NCBI GenBank assembly: GCA_001931905.2 | Contig: MSJI02000926.1 | Coordinates: 1-64,000 of the forward strand | From: Cladosporium sp. IMV 00045 | Taxonomy: Eukaryota; Ascomycota; Dothideomycetes; Cladosporiales; Cladosporiaceae | Direction of reading: 5' to 3' | DNA length: 64,000 bases | Shown: piece after piece, positions 11,701 to 21,584 of the stretch | Layout of the letters: every line of letters begins with the position of its first letter | Numbering within the stretch: the first letter of the stretch is position 1 | Notes under the pieces: generated by a model | Told to the model about the DNA's origin: nothing | The model's database searches: none | What the model saw: only the letters and a program-made list of their open reading frames with translations | Program-made: the position numbers and the translations under genes

Positions 11701-13493
11701 TAGCATGGGATGCGAAAGATCAGTCCACGGGTGAAGACACCGCCAGGCTACGCATGCGTACCGTCGCAAAAGGCATTCTTGAATCGGTATTCCGGCGCCA
11801 TGGAGCTGAGGAGTGTCGAAGGGAGAGTGTATTTCCCCGATCTGGGTACTACAACTCCCCCAACGTTGTGCAGCTCCTCGATGCCTCCGGAAATCTAGTC
11901 CAGCTGCCATACGATTTGACACTTCCGCATGCTAGGCAACTAGCGCGCAAGGAAGCTCCGTTGAGGCATGTGTTTACCTTTGATAGAGTCTACCGTGACA
12001 CATTCTCAGGCGGACCTCCAAGGGCCAACGAAGAAGTCGATTTTGATATCATCAGCCCTTCAGACACTGATGATCAGGCACTCGACGATGCCGAAATCAT
12101 TAAAATTCTCGACGAAGTGGTTGAAGAGCTACCCGATCTCAACGCCTCTGGCTCGATTTGCTTTCACCTCAACCACGCGAACATCCTAGACGTGATCCTC
12201 GAATCATGCAGAGTCCCCACTGCACAACAGGCTGCCGTAAAAGAATGCATCAGCAAACTCGGCTACCATTCCTTCACCTGGGCAAAGATACGTGTAGAGC
12301 TACGCTCCGCCGCAATTGGCCTCTCCATCACGACAGTGAACGATTTGCAGCAATTTGACTTCCGGGATAGCCCTGAAAAGGCGTTCGCCAAAATGCGTAC
12401 ATTGTTGGATACTGCTGGCCCACGTCTCATTGCGAAGCTGGAAAGCGGCATCAAACACATCAAGGATGTACTGCAGTACCTGAACCACATTGGCATCTAC
12501 CACAAGCTGTATTTGACACCACTGGGAAGCTTCAACGCTAAGTTCTACGATGGCGGAATGCTTGTGCAGTGCGTACACGAGCGCAAGTCGACCAGGGATG
12601 TGATTGCAGCAGGAGGTCGTTACGACAGCTTGGTACGCGCGCAGCGAACCTCCAGCGCTAGCCACACTCCCCAAGGTGCTGTCGGTGTCTCGATCGGTCT
12701 TGATCGCCTAGTAGCCAACTTACTCAAAAGCGCCAAAGGAAGCTCGAAATCCTTGTCTGTGAAAGATAACAGTCATCAAACTACAGAGAAGCGATGCAAC
12801 GTCCTCCTCGTAGCCGGCGGCACCGACGGCGTACGAACAGCAGGCTTGAAGATCCTGTCCTCACTCTGGGCGAGCCACATCAGCGCCGAGCTGGCCGTAG
12901 ACGAGCGAGCAATGGGAGAGGAAGAACAGTACCGCTTCGTCGTCACCCTCCGCCACGAAGCATCCACAACCGTCAGAGTGCGCGGCACAGGCGACGATTC
13001 CAGCGAGTCCGACATCCCCACCACCTCACTGATCAGCCACGTGCACCAAGAGCTGCGTGAGCGCGAGGGCGCCAAACCACGCCATCCAACTCTCATGCGC
13101 CAGCCGAGCAGCCACCAGGAAGTAGAGCACAAGGGCAACGTGCAAGTCCTCATGGCGCAGCACCGCAGCAAGAAATCGAACAAATACCATATCGTCAACG
13201 CCGCAGAGCGCCAGTGGGCGGAAAAGCTGGATCAGTGGAAGGACGCGCCGATTTTGGCCGTCGAGACTCGCGACGATGTGCTGGAATTGCTGCGGGAGAC
13301 GAGACTGGGCGACGCGGAGAGTTGGAGGAGGATGGTGCAGAGCGCACAGTTGAACGAGCGCCAGTATTTGCAGCAGGTGCAGGATATCTTGTCGAGCTGG
13401 CGAAAGAAGTGGATGGAGAATGATGGGCCGAGGGAGGCTTGTCTGTTCAATTTCAGAACAGGGCATTGTGTGTACTACGATGTCAGCTTGTGA
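8793..13493 (+). CDS. gcn2: eIF2alpha kinase Gcn2 (general amino-acid control)
   Basis: Senses uncharged tRNA and phosphorylates eIF2alpha on Ser51, lowering general translation and inducing the Gcn4/CpcA starvation response. Single exon, 1,566 residues from the ATG at 8793 (the frame extends upstream only through non-ATG codons). Domains in order: RWD domain near residues 30-145 (Gcn1 contact in the family); charged linker; pseudokinase near 235-500, whose catalytic loop reads HGSLSVKTV and lacks the HRD aspartate; active kinase from about 545 with Gly-rich loop GKGGFGEV, HRDLKPDN near 775, DFG near 797 and activation segment SVGTTLYVAPE; an acidic Ser-rich kinase insert near 630-720 as in other eIF2alpha kinases; histidyl-tRNA-synthetase-like region near 990-1390; C-terminal ribosome-binding/dimerisation part. 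Length fits Gcn2 (about 1,600). Convergent with the eL41 gene. Confidence 0.97.
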   Translation: MAPKSPWSKKAPPTPNVQKHANPADQAGPPINYAEVQAEEVEVLKAIYMEDFEEIETKSAWSKTSDVRFKLKLRAFSDAESYVVLAVQLTATYPKSAPVLDISPLKAFHERTQKRINNVLRNRPRQMLGEVMVHAIASEIQDALEDAVQAKQTGTLPSLEEERASAEEVAFALAKEAEEAEARRNLEAQQEEDRVLKQMVDEEVTRRQKRRPTRSGNGEAADLMALNVNDEVVTFDKPAKIPIGSEQLEFSKVSIVSHGRGFLLAKPTLRPGILPPLVTIKRYATPEKSRADLLNIEKILDGVCGLRHQNILSVFAYRIDKVELHSEFTLCTEYASRGTLEDLLTLCGPLQVDKARAFTIQLLEALDECHRKGIAHGSLSVKTVCIAGGNAPVLKLANVGYTNVIQSEQYDLTPKWQPPEGSTALSENTARKTDIWMLGILVIQMFIGLEVLYQGTPQNILEKLSLTQPFEEFVRKMLNSDAKRRPSAFDLLPVEFLRTEAAAIGTGQVSDRRGDRSSYSGGLKSPFKRRSRHNSSNVMEPMSRYTTDFTEIGRLGKGGFGEVVKARNKLDGGVYAVKKISQAPELDKILSEVMLLNRLNHPYVVRYYSTWVEETLHYSEEVMSTTDETVTEDATEDSDDEEEEDSNGQRTFEFGYQSTSGLDFVSSSGYPHIEFGGDSDSEEGSSTDSNNASPQQNGHSHHGSTDFSTADSRLRLKKTRSDSRRAQSTLYIQMEYCERHTLRDLIRKASLTEDDSWRFVRQITEGLAHVHSHGIIHRDLKPDNIFIDVAGNPKIGDFGLATTSQYHVSDKGNTMSSATGGDMTRSVGTTLYVAPELRSVSGTSYNDKVDMYSLGIMFFEMCEPFGTAMERIRSLQAIREKEHELPPAYLISGSKAAQGKLIECLISHKPSERPSSTELLRSNILPLKIEDETIRQALSGLSDPRSPYHQKMMSALFSHDKASSSRVKALAWDAKDQSTGEDTARLRMRTVAKGILESVFRRHGAEECRRESVFPRSGYYNSPNVVQLLDASGNLVQLPYDLTLPHARQLARKEAPLRHVFTFDRVYRDTFSGGPPRANEEVDFDIISPSDTDDQALDDAEIIKILDEVVEELPDLNASGSICFHLNHANILDVILESCRVPTAQQAAVKECISKLGYHSFTWAKIRVELRSAAIGLSITTVNDLQQFDFRDSPEKAFAKMRTLLDTAGPRLIAKLESGIKHIKDVLQYLNHIGIYHKLYLTPLGSFNAKFYDGGMLVQCVHERKSTRDVIAAGGRYDSLVRAQRTSSASHTPQGAVGVSIGLDRLVANLLKSAKGSSKSLSVKDNSHQTTEKRCNVLLVAGGTDGVRTAGLKILSSLWASHISAELAVDERAMGEEEQYRFVVTLRHEASTTVRVRGTGDDSSESDIPTTSLISHVHQELREREGAKPRHPTLMRQPSSHQEVEHKGNVQVLMAQHRSKKSNKYHIVNAAERQWAEKLDQWKDAPILAVETRDDVLELLRETRLGDAESWRRMVQSAQLNERQYLQQVQDILSSWRKKWMENDGPREACLFNFRTGHCVYYDVSL

Positions 13494-14091
13494 GGGTTTT
13501 ATGTATGCAATGAGCACGATAGATGTGTATGATCAAATGACTTCTCTACTCAGTGCATCTAAGATCTGATCTTTTGAGCCATCGCATATCGCATTCGAAG
13601 TACATGTAGACTTCTCGGTATTGAGAGCAAGCCCTTCCGCACAGACCATTTGCTTCGGTAGCACACAATGGACAAAAATGTCATGGCATTGGAGCGAAGG
13701 CATCAACACGGCGAATGTAGAAGTGGAAACAGATGAGAGCAGATTTCAGCAGCAAAGAAATCATTTGATACCAAGCTAACTGACATTTTCGCACGCCCAA
13801 AGCAAGTCAAAGGCAGCTTCCATGCAAATGATCACACGGATCAGGCCGGTGTTAGAGATGCTTTGGGGTCGTACATGGCATGAACTTCTTCAACTCTGGG
13901 GGATGCATTGAAGCAATTCCTTCCAAACTCCCTCCCAACCATCAATCAATGCCATTCCAAAGGGTCGTGATAAGGGCAAGCCGTGAATCGTAGCGCGAGG
14001 GTCGTCAGCGCGGCGCGGCTTGTGGTCGCGTGATCGAGGTTGTTATGTGGTGGTAGCCGGAGTCATCGCAGGCAGAGAGGGGGCGAGTCGC
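13494..14091. other. intergenic, gcn2 and eL41 3' ends
   Basis: Six hundred bp between convergent genes. It should contain both 3' UTRs and terminators. No other gene seen. Confidence 0.6.
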
Positions 14092-14230
14092 TTATTTGCT
14101 GTGAGGATGCAGTTAGTATTTGCATTGAAGATCCATTGGGTGTGCTGAGGGAAGCTTACGATCTCGCTCTGGTCTTTCTTCTCTTGCGCTTCAGACGGCG
14201 AGTGCGCTTTTTCCTCCACTTCGCTCTCAT
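14092..14230 (-). CDS. rpl41: 60S ribosomal protein eL41 (25 residues)
   Basis: The smallest ribosomal protein, a single basic helix at the subunit interface. Coding exons 14160-14230 and 14092-14098 joined across a 61-nt intron 14099-14159 that contains an AATACTAACTG branch point. The product is 25 residues starting MRAKWRKKRTRR and ending ARSK, matching the nearly invariant eukaryotic sequence. The intron splits the penultimate codon (TC|C), so only the last serine base, one lysine and the stop lie in exon 2. A second intron, 14240-14311, sits in the 5' UTR nine bases before the ATG, with a GTACTAATA branch point. Read without splicing, the frame would stop one residue early. Divergent from the FHA kinase gene. 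Confidence 0.96.
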
Positions 14231-14581
14231 CTTGGGCTACTGCAATGATTATTAGTACGCTGCGAACGATTGATTGAAGGCAAGTGCCGGCCGAGGCGAC
14301 CTTGTACTCACATTTGCTTTGGATGAGATGGGGTGAGAGAGAGAAGAACTGTTGCTGTCCAGAGCTCGAAGTTACGTTTGACCTCGTTGGTGTGTGCGGG
14401 GCTTTTTGGCGGCTTGGCGGGCATTCACGTGAGCTGGAACTTCCTTCCGTTTCGACGTCACTTGGTCATAGTACTCGAATTGGCTTCTGAACATGCTCCG
14501 AAGTAACGCAGCGCTATCCAACCGAATCTCGATCATTGCGCCGGTCTTGGGAGAGAGCTCCGTCGAAGCTCTGTGAAAAAC
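14231..14581. promoter_or_regulatory. divergent region, eL41 5' UTR intron and shared promoter
   Basis: Holds the eL41 5' UTR intron at 14240-14311 (GTGAGT donor, GCAG acceptor) and, beyond it, about 270 bp that must serve both the eL41 promoter and the kinase promoter. Confidence 0.65.
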
Positions 14582-16632
14582 ATGATAAACGATAACGATC
14601 GAACAGACAATGCTGTGGCCTGCTTGCTGCTTTACCGCGGAGATGATTACTCTTCCTACGTCGATTTGCCAATCCATGCGAATGTGGAATTCGACTTTGG
14701 AAGAGAGCAAGTAGGCAAATCCCTGGGCCTTGATGACTGCACGATCTCGAGACACCACCTGAGGTTCCATTGCGTGACGTTTGGCGAGAGTAATATTGCT
14801 ACAGTCGCGCCAATGGTATATGTTCGAACCATCTCTCGTCACCGTGTCCACCTCACGCAGGCTATACCCAATGGAAGCAATTCAACATGCTTCTTGGAAC
14901 GAGGAGAGAGCTCTGTCCTGCTCAACCATGGCGACGTCCTTCAACTATCCAGTAGAATCTTTATCAGATACGATGCGCTTGTCGAAGAGGAAGACGAGCA
15001 AACCAGTCTCGAACCTGTCGTGAAGCACGAGGCATTGTGCTTTGAGAAGCAGTACGCGATCATTCCTCGCACCCTAGGAGCAGGTGGGTTCGCAAGTGTG
15101 TTCCTGGCCATCAACAAGAAGAGCCATCGACAGGTCGCTTGCAAGGTTGTACCTCTGCCTAGCAAGCCGCCAGTGCCATGCTTGAGTGACTGGACTGCAA
15201 GACCAGGAAAGATGGCACTTGCTCAAGAGGCCACAGCCCGCATCGTTCAGCATCGGAAAAAGTGCCAAAATCTTCGTCGCGAGTTTGAAATACTCAAAGG
15301 AATCGATCATCCTAATATCATCAGATTGGAAAAGGCCATATACGCTACCGATCACATTTACATCTTCCAGGAGCTGGTCAGTGGCGGCGATCTGCTCTCT
15401 TACCTGGAGATGAAGGATGGCCTGGACGAGCCGGAAGCGGCTGTCGTCATCTTCCAGCTACTGAAAGCTCTCGAGTACCTCCATAGTCGTGGCATTGTGC
15501 ATCGTGACATCAAGCCTGAGAACATACTCATGACCTCCTGGCGCAAAGGCGCAAGAATCGTGCTCACAGACTTCGGTCAAGTAAGGAAGCTTATCGAAGA
15601 CAAGCCCTTAGCAAAAGATGGCTCAGCAAAAGATGGGCAAACGACTTCTCGGATGCAATCAGTGGTAGGGACACGGGGTTATGCAGCACCGTACGTTTGT
15701 CTCGATGTCGCTGAGAAGGTTACTGACTTATATACAGTGAAGTGTACTACGACAATGACAGTCTTCACACGCAGCGTCAACCTGGCTACAACGAGACGGT
15801 CGATATCTGGTCAGTCGGATGCTTGGCCGGCACGTTGATCACCAACTCGTTCCTGTTTCCACCCGAACGAAGCACGCATTCTCAAGAGAAATCCAGCGAC
15901 GACACGCAACACCCAGGGGCTTTCGACCTGGACTTCCTGGAAACTTCAGAAGAATGGCAAAACGCCAGCGACAGATGCAAGTCCTTCATTCGAGGTTGCG
16001 CTACGCTTGACGAGACCAAGCGAATGTCAGTCGCGCAAGCACTGCATCACCACTGGGTGGCGCACCCAGACTTTGTCGATGCAATGAACGCCGAATATGC
16101 TCGTGCTATTGCGGATTGGAAGCCACGTTCAAACACTCAGGATCTCATCGAATACGTCAAAGATCAGAGTCGTTCGAGAAAGGCACCGGAATCTAACTAC
16201 GATGCGCGCTTGCATCAAGAGGTTCGCTCGCAGTACTTTTCATCGCAGTTGCCAGACTTGCCGAGCAACATCGCGTCTATCGACTTCTCAGGTCATGCTC
16301 GGAATCCATCCCAAGCACGATTGTCGCCAATCGATGACGATTCTCGTGAGATGAGCTCTGCACTCAGTTCGAAACCACATCTAATCACCTCTGGAGGTGA
16401 TCCCAACTCAGCGACTTCAATCCACAATAAGCGCCCCGCTGTTGATGATAACTTGTCCTATCTCTCGATTCACGACTACGCCCCGCCAGACTCGCAGCCA
16501 GCGATCGAGCCTGCTGAAGGCTTTCCCGAGCAACAGAAGCAGTGGGGTCAGCGTCTTGCAATGTCAATCTATCAGGAAGGAGAGATTGAAAGACCAGATG
16601 GACCTGTGCCTCGTAAGAAACTGCGGGTTTGA
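14582..16632 (+). CDS. FHA-domain serine/threonine protein kinase (Chk2/Mek1-like)
   Basis: Exons 14582-15690 and 15738-16632 joined across a 47-nt intron that interrupts the APE motif (AAP|E); 667 residues. The N-terminal FHA domain (about residues 15-125, with GLDDCTISRHH as the phosphothreonine-binding core) precedes a kinase domain near 150-500: Gly-rich loop GAGGFASV, VACK lysine, HRDIKPEN catalytic loop, DFG, and GTRGYAAPE. An insert lies between the VACK lysine and the REFEILK helix. The C-terminal 160 residues are polar and end in a basic PRKKLRV patch that could be a nuclear signal. The FHA-then-kinase order is that of DNA-damage or meiotic checkpoint kinases (Rad53/Cds1, Mek1). Which of these it corresponds to cannot be settled here. 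The start is the ATG at 14582; the frame runs upstream only from a GTG. Confidence 0.85.
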
Positions 16633-16816
16633 TCGCGTGAAGGGGAAACGATATTGCCTTTCACTTTCAACTCAAAGACGACCTTGCTCGCTTCTGATGC
16701 TTCACATACGCATCACTTCATGTTTGGGGAGATGGATGATTCCAATGGGGTGCCCAACTTTTGCACATGGAGGTGTTTAATACTCTCTTAGCTACCGACA
16801 TTCATACTGCACGATA

Positions 16817-17992
16817 TCATGTATTTACTTGCTCATCTTCATCACCTTCATCACGCATTGATGCGTCAGCATGACCATCATCCTCCAAAACCTCATCGCC
16901 CTCATCTCCATCCCTATCGTCCAAATCGTTCCTATCGCCCTTGCCACCTTTCTTATCTTTCACACCCTCATCACCCGCAGGGAAAGACAAGTGCTTCCAG
17001 TCCTCAATCTCCTCAATAACACTCCTCAAACGATCCCTCACAGACTCCACGGCAAAACTCCCCAGCAACAAGCGCAAAGGCGGATACCGACAATGGCCCA
17101 ACTGCCACACAAGCTCCGCGCCCTTGACGGCACTAACAGGCTGCCGATCCGACAACCACTGCACGATCCGCCTCGCATGACCCGCCGGCGCGCTCGGCGT
17201 ATCGTACGGCTTACTGGGGGGTTTGACGAAGAAATGCCCATAAGTCTTCAACTTCACATCCTTCTCATCCAGCGCATCGGCCGCTTTATCGTCCAGCCCC
17301 GTCGGCTCGTCGAGCCTCATATGCCCCGGCTGCACCAACGTGGCCTTGATCCCAAACGCATCCACCTCATACAACATGCTCTCTATAAGACCCTCGGTCG
17401 CATATTTCGTCGCGCAATAGGGCCCCAAACCCGGCACACCCAGCGCGCCCGACGTGGACGAGAAGATCAAATACCGGCCCGCATTCTCGCCCTCCCTGCG
17501 CTCCGCCGCCTGCGCGCGGAAAGTCGGCAGGCTGAGCTGGATGATGTTGAGCGTGCCCATGAAATTCGTCTCGAACTGCGAGCGCAGGTCGCAGTCGTCC
17601 TGGTCCTCGCAGGCGCCGATGACGCCGTAGCCCGTGGCGTTGACGACGATATCTATGCGCTTCCAGCGGGCGAGGGAGGTTTGAATGACCGCGTCGACGG
17701 TCTCGCGCACGCGCACGTCGCACAGCAGGCCCAGGCAGCGCTCGTGCCAGCCCTGCATTTGCGCGAGGGAGTTTTCGTGCGTGCGCCCGACGGCCGTCAC
17801 GCTGTCGCCGTGGCTGAGGGCTTTTTTCACGAGCGAGCGGCCGATATGGCCCGTGGCGCCGAAGACGATCCATACTTTGGGCGTGGGCGGGTTGGTTTCT
17901 GAGGGCGGGTCGGTGTTGGGTGGTAGGGAGAGGCGCGCGGCGGTTAGGTAGGATGAGGGCGTTGTGGGTGAGAGGGGGGGTGTTGCCGCCAT
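16817..17992 (-). CDS. short-chain dehydrogenase/reductase with acidic tail
   Basis: A 391-residue single-exon SDR oxidoreductase. The Rossmann motif is FGATGHIG near residue 43, VNATGYG takes the place of the usual NNAG strand motif, and the catalytic YCATK (Tyr and Lys of YxxxK) lies near residue 195. Substrate unknown. Residues 1-35 are a Pro/Thr/Ser-rich extension, and the last 50 residues are a run of Asp, Glu, Gly and Lys unlike the SDR fold, probably disordered. Tail-to-tail with the FHA kinase gene (184 bp) and head-to-head with Mmm1 copy 1, 296 bp between start codons. Confidence 0.88.
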   Translation of the reverse strand: MAATPPLSPTTPSSYLTAARLSLPPNTDPPSETNPPTPKVWIVFGATGHIGRSLVKKALSHGDSVTAVGRTHENSLAQMQGWHERCLGLLCDVRVRETVDAVIQTSLARWKRIDIVVNATGYGVIGACEDQDDCDLRSQFETNFMGTLNIIQLSLPTFRAQAAERREGENAGRYLIFSSTSGALGVPGLGPYCATKYATEGLIESMLYEVDAFGIKATLVQPGHMRLDEPTGLDDKAADALDEKDVKLKTYGHFFVKPPSKPYDTPSAPAGHARRIVQWLSDRQPVSAVKGAELVWQLGHCRYPPLRLLLGSFAVESVRDRLRSVIEEIEDWKHLSFPAGDEGVKDKKGGKGDRNDLDDRDGDEGDEVLEDDGHADASMRDEGDEDEQVNT

Positions 17993-18288
17993 CGCGGCGT
18001 GTTCTTTGTTGGTATTTTGCTACATGTCGCGATCGATGGGAGGAGGGAGAGGAGGTCGCGGCAGGTGAGGTTGGTTGGCCTCCGGGTCTTGCTAACGGAT
18101 CGATCTAGAGAGCGGCGGCCGTGGGGTAGAACGCAGGGGCGGGATTCGATGGATTTGATTGAGACGTCATGCGATCGCCTGCCCGCATTTGATTGAAGTT
18201 CGTCTGGACTGACACAGGGACATGCGTCAAATTGTATATATGTGAACGATCCCGGCCATTGGATTCTTTTGAGTTGTTTCATACTATA
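17993..18288. promoter_or_regulatory. divergent SDR/Mmm1 promoter (copy 1)
   Basis: This short region must drive both genes. The TA at 18106-18107 is the point where homology with the second copy begins; in that copy the sequence to the left of the equivalent TA is transposon. Confidence 0.65.
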
Positions 18289-19803
18289 ATGTCGCGAGCG
18301 AAGGCGCAGGCCGCTCAGAGTATGAATCATCGCATCCATCGGCCAACAAGAACACACAACTAATCTCCATTCACAGACGCGCAGCAACATTACGGCCCAC
18401 CCTCGTCCTCCGGCGGCTTCGCCTCAGGCTTCCTCCTAGGCCAACTGACACTGGCCTTGATCCTCTTCGTCTTCATCAAATTCTTCATTTTCGGCGAAGC
18501 GCCCAGCGCGGACGCGCGAGCAACTCAAAGAGCAGCAGCGCGTCGCCAACGCACCCTCTCGCACAGCACCCGCTCACGAACCCTCAGCTCCGCCCTGCGG
18601 CCGCAACCAAGCGCTGCGGTCCTCAAACCACGCGCCGAAGGCGGCTTGACCGTGCAGAAGATCTTGGAAAAGACGTACTACAATGTGCAAGGGCACCAGC
18701 CGGAGAGTCTGGACTGGTTCAATGTGCTCATCGCACAGACGATCGCGCAGCTAAGAGCGGATGCTGCTGAGGATCAGGCGGTTTTGGGGAGTTTGACGCA
18801 GTTGCTGAATGGGCCGAGTAAGCCGGATTTTCTGGATGAGATTCGCGTGACGGAGATTAATCTGGGAGAGGAGTTTCCCATCTTCAGCAACTGCCGTGTG
18901 ATCCCGGTAGATGAGCATGGGACGCCGATCAAGGAGCTCAGAGGCGACAGGGGCGAGCGACTACAGGCCAGAATGGATGTAGACTTGGGTGATGTGCTGA
19001 CTCTGGGCATTGAGACGAAGCTCATGTTGAACTACCCCAAACCGTTCACTGCAGGTCTCCCCGTCGCCCTGGCAGTCTCCGTCGTACGATTCTCCGGCAC
19101 ATTAAGCTTATCCTTCTCCCCTTCCTCACAACCCAGTCCGCAGAACGAAGGCCACCCTCTAAACCCCACGGGCCAATCCCCCACAACCCTAACATTCACA
19201 TTCATGGACGACTACAGACTGGACCTAAGCGTGCACTCCCTGATTGGCTCCCGCGCTAGACTCCAAGACGTGCCGAAGATCGCGCAGTTGGTGGAAGACA
19301 AAATCCACGCGTGGTTCGACACGCGGTGCGTCGAGCCGCGCTTCCAGCAAATCGTGCTGCCGTCCCTGTGGCCGCGCAAGAAGAACACGCGCGGAGGCGG
19401 CGGGGAAGGCGAGAACGGGCGCGGCGAGAACGGCGAGGCTCCCTCCGTCGACAACACGTCCTCGTCCGCCGCGGCCAACGAGCACGCCGTCGCGGACGCT
19501 CCTGCGATGGAGCCGCGGTCGAGGAAGGAGAGCAGCGTGGGCGAGACCATGGCCGAGCAGCGCACGAGGGACTGGGCGGCGAGGCAGGGGCCTCCTCCCA
19601 GACAGGCCAACGGCGCGGCGACGCCTACGCCCGGCAAGCGGCAGGAGGGTTTGTCGGATTTGGAACTTGCCGGGGCGGAGATGCGGGAGGCGGATGAGAA
19701 GGAGAGGAGGAGGGGGTTGCAGAGGCAGAGGTCGACGTTGGACAGGACGGATAGTGAGGGGTTGAGGATGAGGACGGGGAATGCTGTGCGTGGGACTGGG
19801 TAG
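18289..19803 (+). CDS. mmm1: ERMES subunit Mmm1, copy 1
   Basis: ER-membrane component of the ER-mitochondria encounter structure; its SMP domain moves phospholipids between ER and mitochondria with Mdm12 and Mdm34. Exons 18289-18319 and 18377-19803 (57-nt intron), 485 residues. A short lumenal N-terminus leads into one membrane segment near residues 26-45 (GQLTLALILFVFIKFFIFG) followed by the family motif FGEAPS. The SMP domain runs from about residue 105 (TVQKILEKTYYNV) to 340 (QQIVLPSLWPRK). The C-terminal tail of about 140 residues is charged and low in complexity. Start chosen because the exon join gives a continuous frame into the membrane segment. Differs from copy 2 mainly by four extra residues in the Gly/Glu-rich stretch after the SMP domain. 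Confidence 0.93.
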
Positions 19804-20955
19804 TGTTGGGTGGTGTAGTTTGAGAAATATTTTTGTTTTCTATTTAGCGAGGCGTTGGTGGTAGTGCATTGTTGAATCTTGTATAGATCTTCTTGTAGCA
19901 AAGTACACCGTAAGACGAATTTGTCGTGCAGTGAGGACATGTATCAAAGCAGTTGACTAGCGAATGATATCACAGATTCATCTTATGGCCCATTGATCAA
20001 CATGACGGTCCTGAGAGGTCTAGCACCGTCTCAAGTATACCGCAGCAAAGAGTCCCTCCACAGAAACACATGCATATGCAGCCGTCCGAAGCGATCTCCT
20101 TTCCCCGGCAAAAAGAACATCCTCAAAATTTACACATCCGCATTACCTAAACTTATCAGCAACAACGAAGCAGTGGCGATACCGGCTTGATCGCGGGCCT
20201 CAGCGAGAAATGCCTCCTAGCCACGAGACAGACAACAGTACTGTTGGAACAGCCTTGCGTAGCTCAAGCATTTTGGAAACAGTCTTCACAAGATATCGTA
20301 AGGCTGATATGGCCCTGTCATGTTTCTCTGCGCTTTCAATCCTCAGCAAATAGGCTCAGGGCGGCGCAGAAAAGGGTTTCTGGTTCCTGACGAATCCTGG
20401 TCGAGCTTATTGTTCTTTGCCTCTCGGGATATTCGTGTCAATTCGGCAGTTGATCTTCTTGAAAGGGAAAGTGTTTCTGCGTGACGATGGGTGAATCCAT
20501 GCAGACTTGATCTATACCTGGTGCAAGAGACACACCGGCTGCGTTCGGCAGTTGAAGATATTAGAGACATGGCCTCACGAGTCGATTTTCTTCACCAAAA
20601 CCAATGACGGCACGTCCCTCATTGGTTCTGAGAGAGAAAGAGGACAGAAGGCGAATGGAGCCCCAAGTGCAGTGGAGACACTTTTTGCGCTTGAGCCACA
20701 GCAGTCGCCGAGTCACGCCGAAAGGCCCCATTCACCCAGAACTGAGAGTGACTACTGCGAGCGACTCACACCTCTCTTTACCACTCGCACTACACATTAC
20801 CACATACGTCTTTCGCCCAAACACGTCTCGCAAACCCTCTCTGCTATCCTACCATAGCAAAATCGCAATTTGCCTAGCCAATCCCGCCATCACCACCGCC
20901 TGACAGTTTTCACACACTTTTCCACCACCCCACCCTGCCCGCTTCCAAATTCACA
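19804..20955. other. intergenic, Mmm1 3' end and aspartokinase promoter (copy 1)
   Basis: About 1.15 kb between two genes on the same strand; its counterpart is 24448-25636. Carries a TGACTC-type site at 20710-20715. Several short frames exist in both copies but are not conserved as coding. Confidence 0.6.
20710..20715 (-). promoter_or_regulatory. candidate Gcn4/CpcA site, aspartokinase promoter copy 1
   Basis: GAGTCA on the plus strand is TGACTC on the minus strand, the core of the general-control element TGA(C/G)TCA. It lies 241 bp before the aspartokinase ATG and is conserved in copy 2. Gcn4-type regulation of aspartokinase is established in yeast; its use here is inferred. Confidence 0.45.
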
Positions 20956-21484
20956 ATGGAGTTCCAGATCAACAGAATACACCAGAAGGAGCAGGACTTG
21001 CCCACCGGTGGCAACTGGGTCGTTCAGAAATTCGGTGGAACGAGTGTCGGCAAGTTCGCGGTCGGCATTGCTCAGGACATTGTGCTGTAAGTGTCTTGTA
21101 TATTTTGGGAGATTTTCCGTGGTGGAGGGGCAGAGAGTGGGAGAGAAAACGTTCGCCGGTGCACCGGTGCACTTCTTCTTGGACAAATTGCTGACCTGAT
21201 GATCCTCACAGGGCAAGCCTGAGCCAGCACCGCACCGCCGTCGTCTGCTCTGCACGCAGCACTGCCACCAAGAGCGAGGGCACCACCAACCGCCTCTTGC
21301 GCGCCGCCAGAGACGTGCTCGAGTCGGACTCGCAGAAGTTCCGCGACATCGTCGAGGCCATCCGTCTGGACCATGTCAAGGCCGGCCAGGACACCATCTC
21401 CGCGCAGCCGATCCTGGACGAGTTCGTCCAGAGCGTCAACGCCGAGTGCTTCCAGCTGCTCAAGATCCTGGAGAGCGCGCAGTT
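20956..21484 (+). CDS. aspartokinase, copy 1, cut off by assembly gap
   Basis: First 134 residues of the same aspartokinase encoded completely at 25637-27314. Exon 1 20956-21086, intron 21087-21211 (125 nt), exon 2 from 21212 to the gap. Contains the kinase N-terminal motif KFGGTSVGK. No frameshift or stop before the Ns, so the truncation belongs to the assembly and does not look like gene decay. The intron carries an 8-bp direct duplication (21156-21171) absent from copy 2. Confidence 0.9.
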
Positions 21485-21504
21485 NNNNNNNNNNNNNNNN
21501 NNNN
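21485..21504. other. assembly gap (20 N)
   Basis: Exactly 20 Ns, the same size as the second gap at 60501-60520, so a fixed-size placeholder with no measured length. Left of it is the cut aspartokinase copy 1; right of it is unrelated transposon-rich sequence. Confidence 0.98.
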
Positions 21505-21584
21505 CCAAGTCTCGCGGCACGATAGGGGGCTTCGGCCAGTCGGCCATTGCACGGCAGCTACACCTAAAGGGAGGAGCTACGTAA

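Larger units (their letters stand above)
18106..21484 (+). repeat. left copy of a 3.4-kb duplicated segment
   Basis: Matches 22762-26158 almost base for base, including Mmm1, the intergenic region and the first 134 codons of aspartokinase, with scattered substitutions and small indels. The copy stops abruptly at the first N gap. Best explained as one of two haplotype contigs; a true duplication is the alternative. Confidence 0.9.

Noticed and set aside
16871..17902. 343-codon plus-strand frame over the SDR gene
   Set aside because: Antisense shadow of a GC-rich gene with clear SDR motifs.
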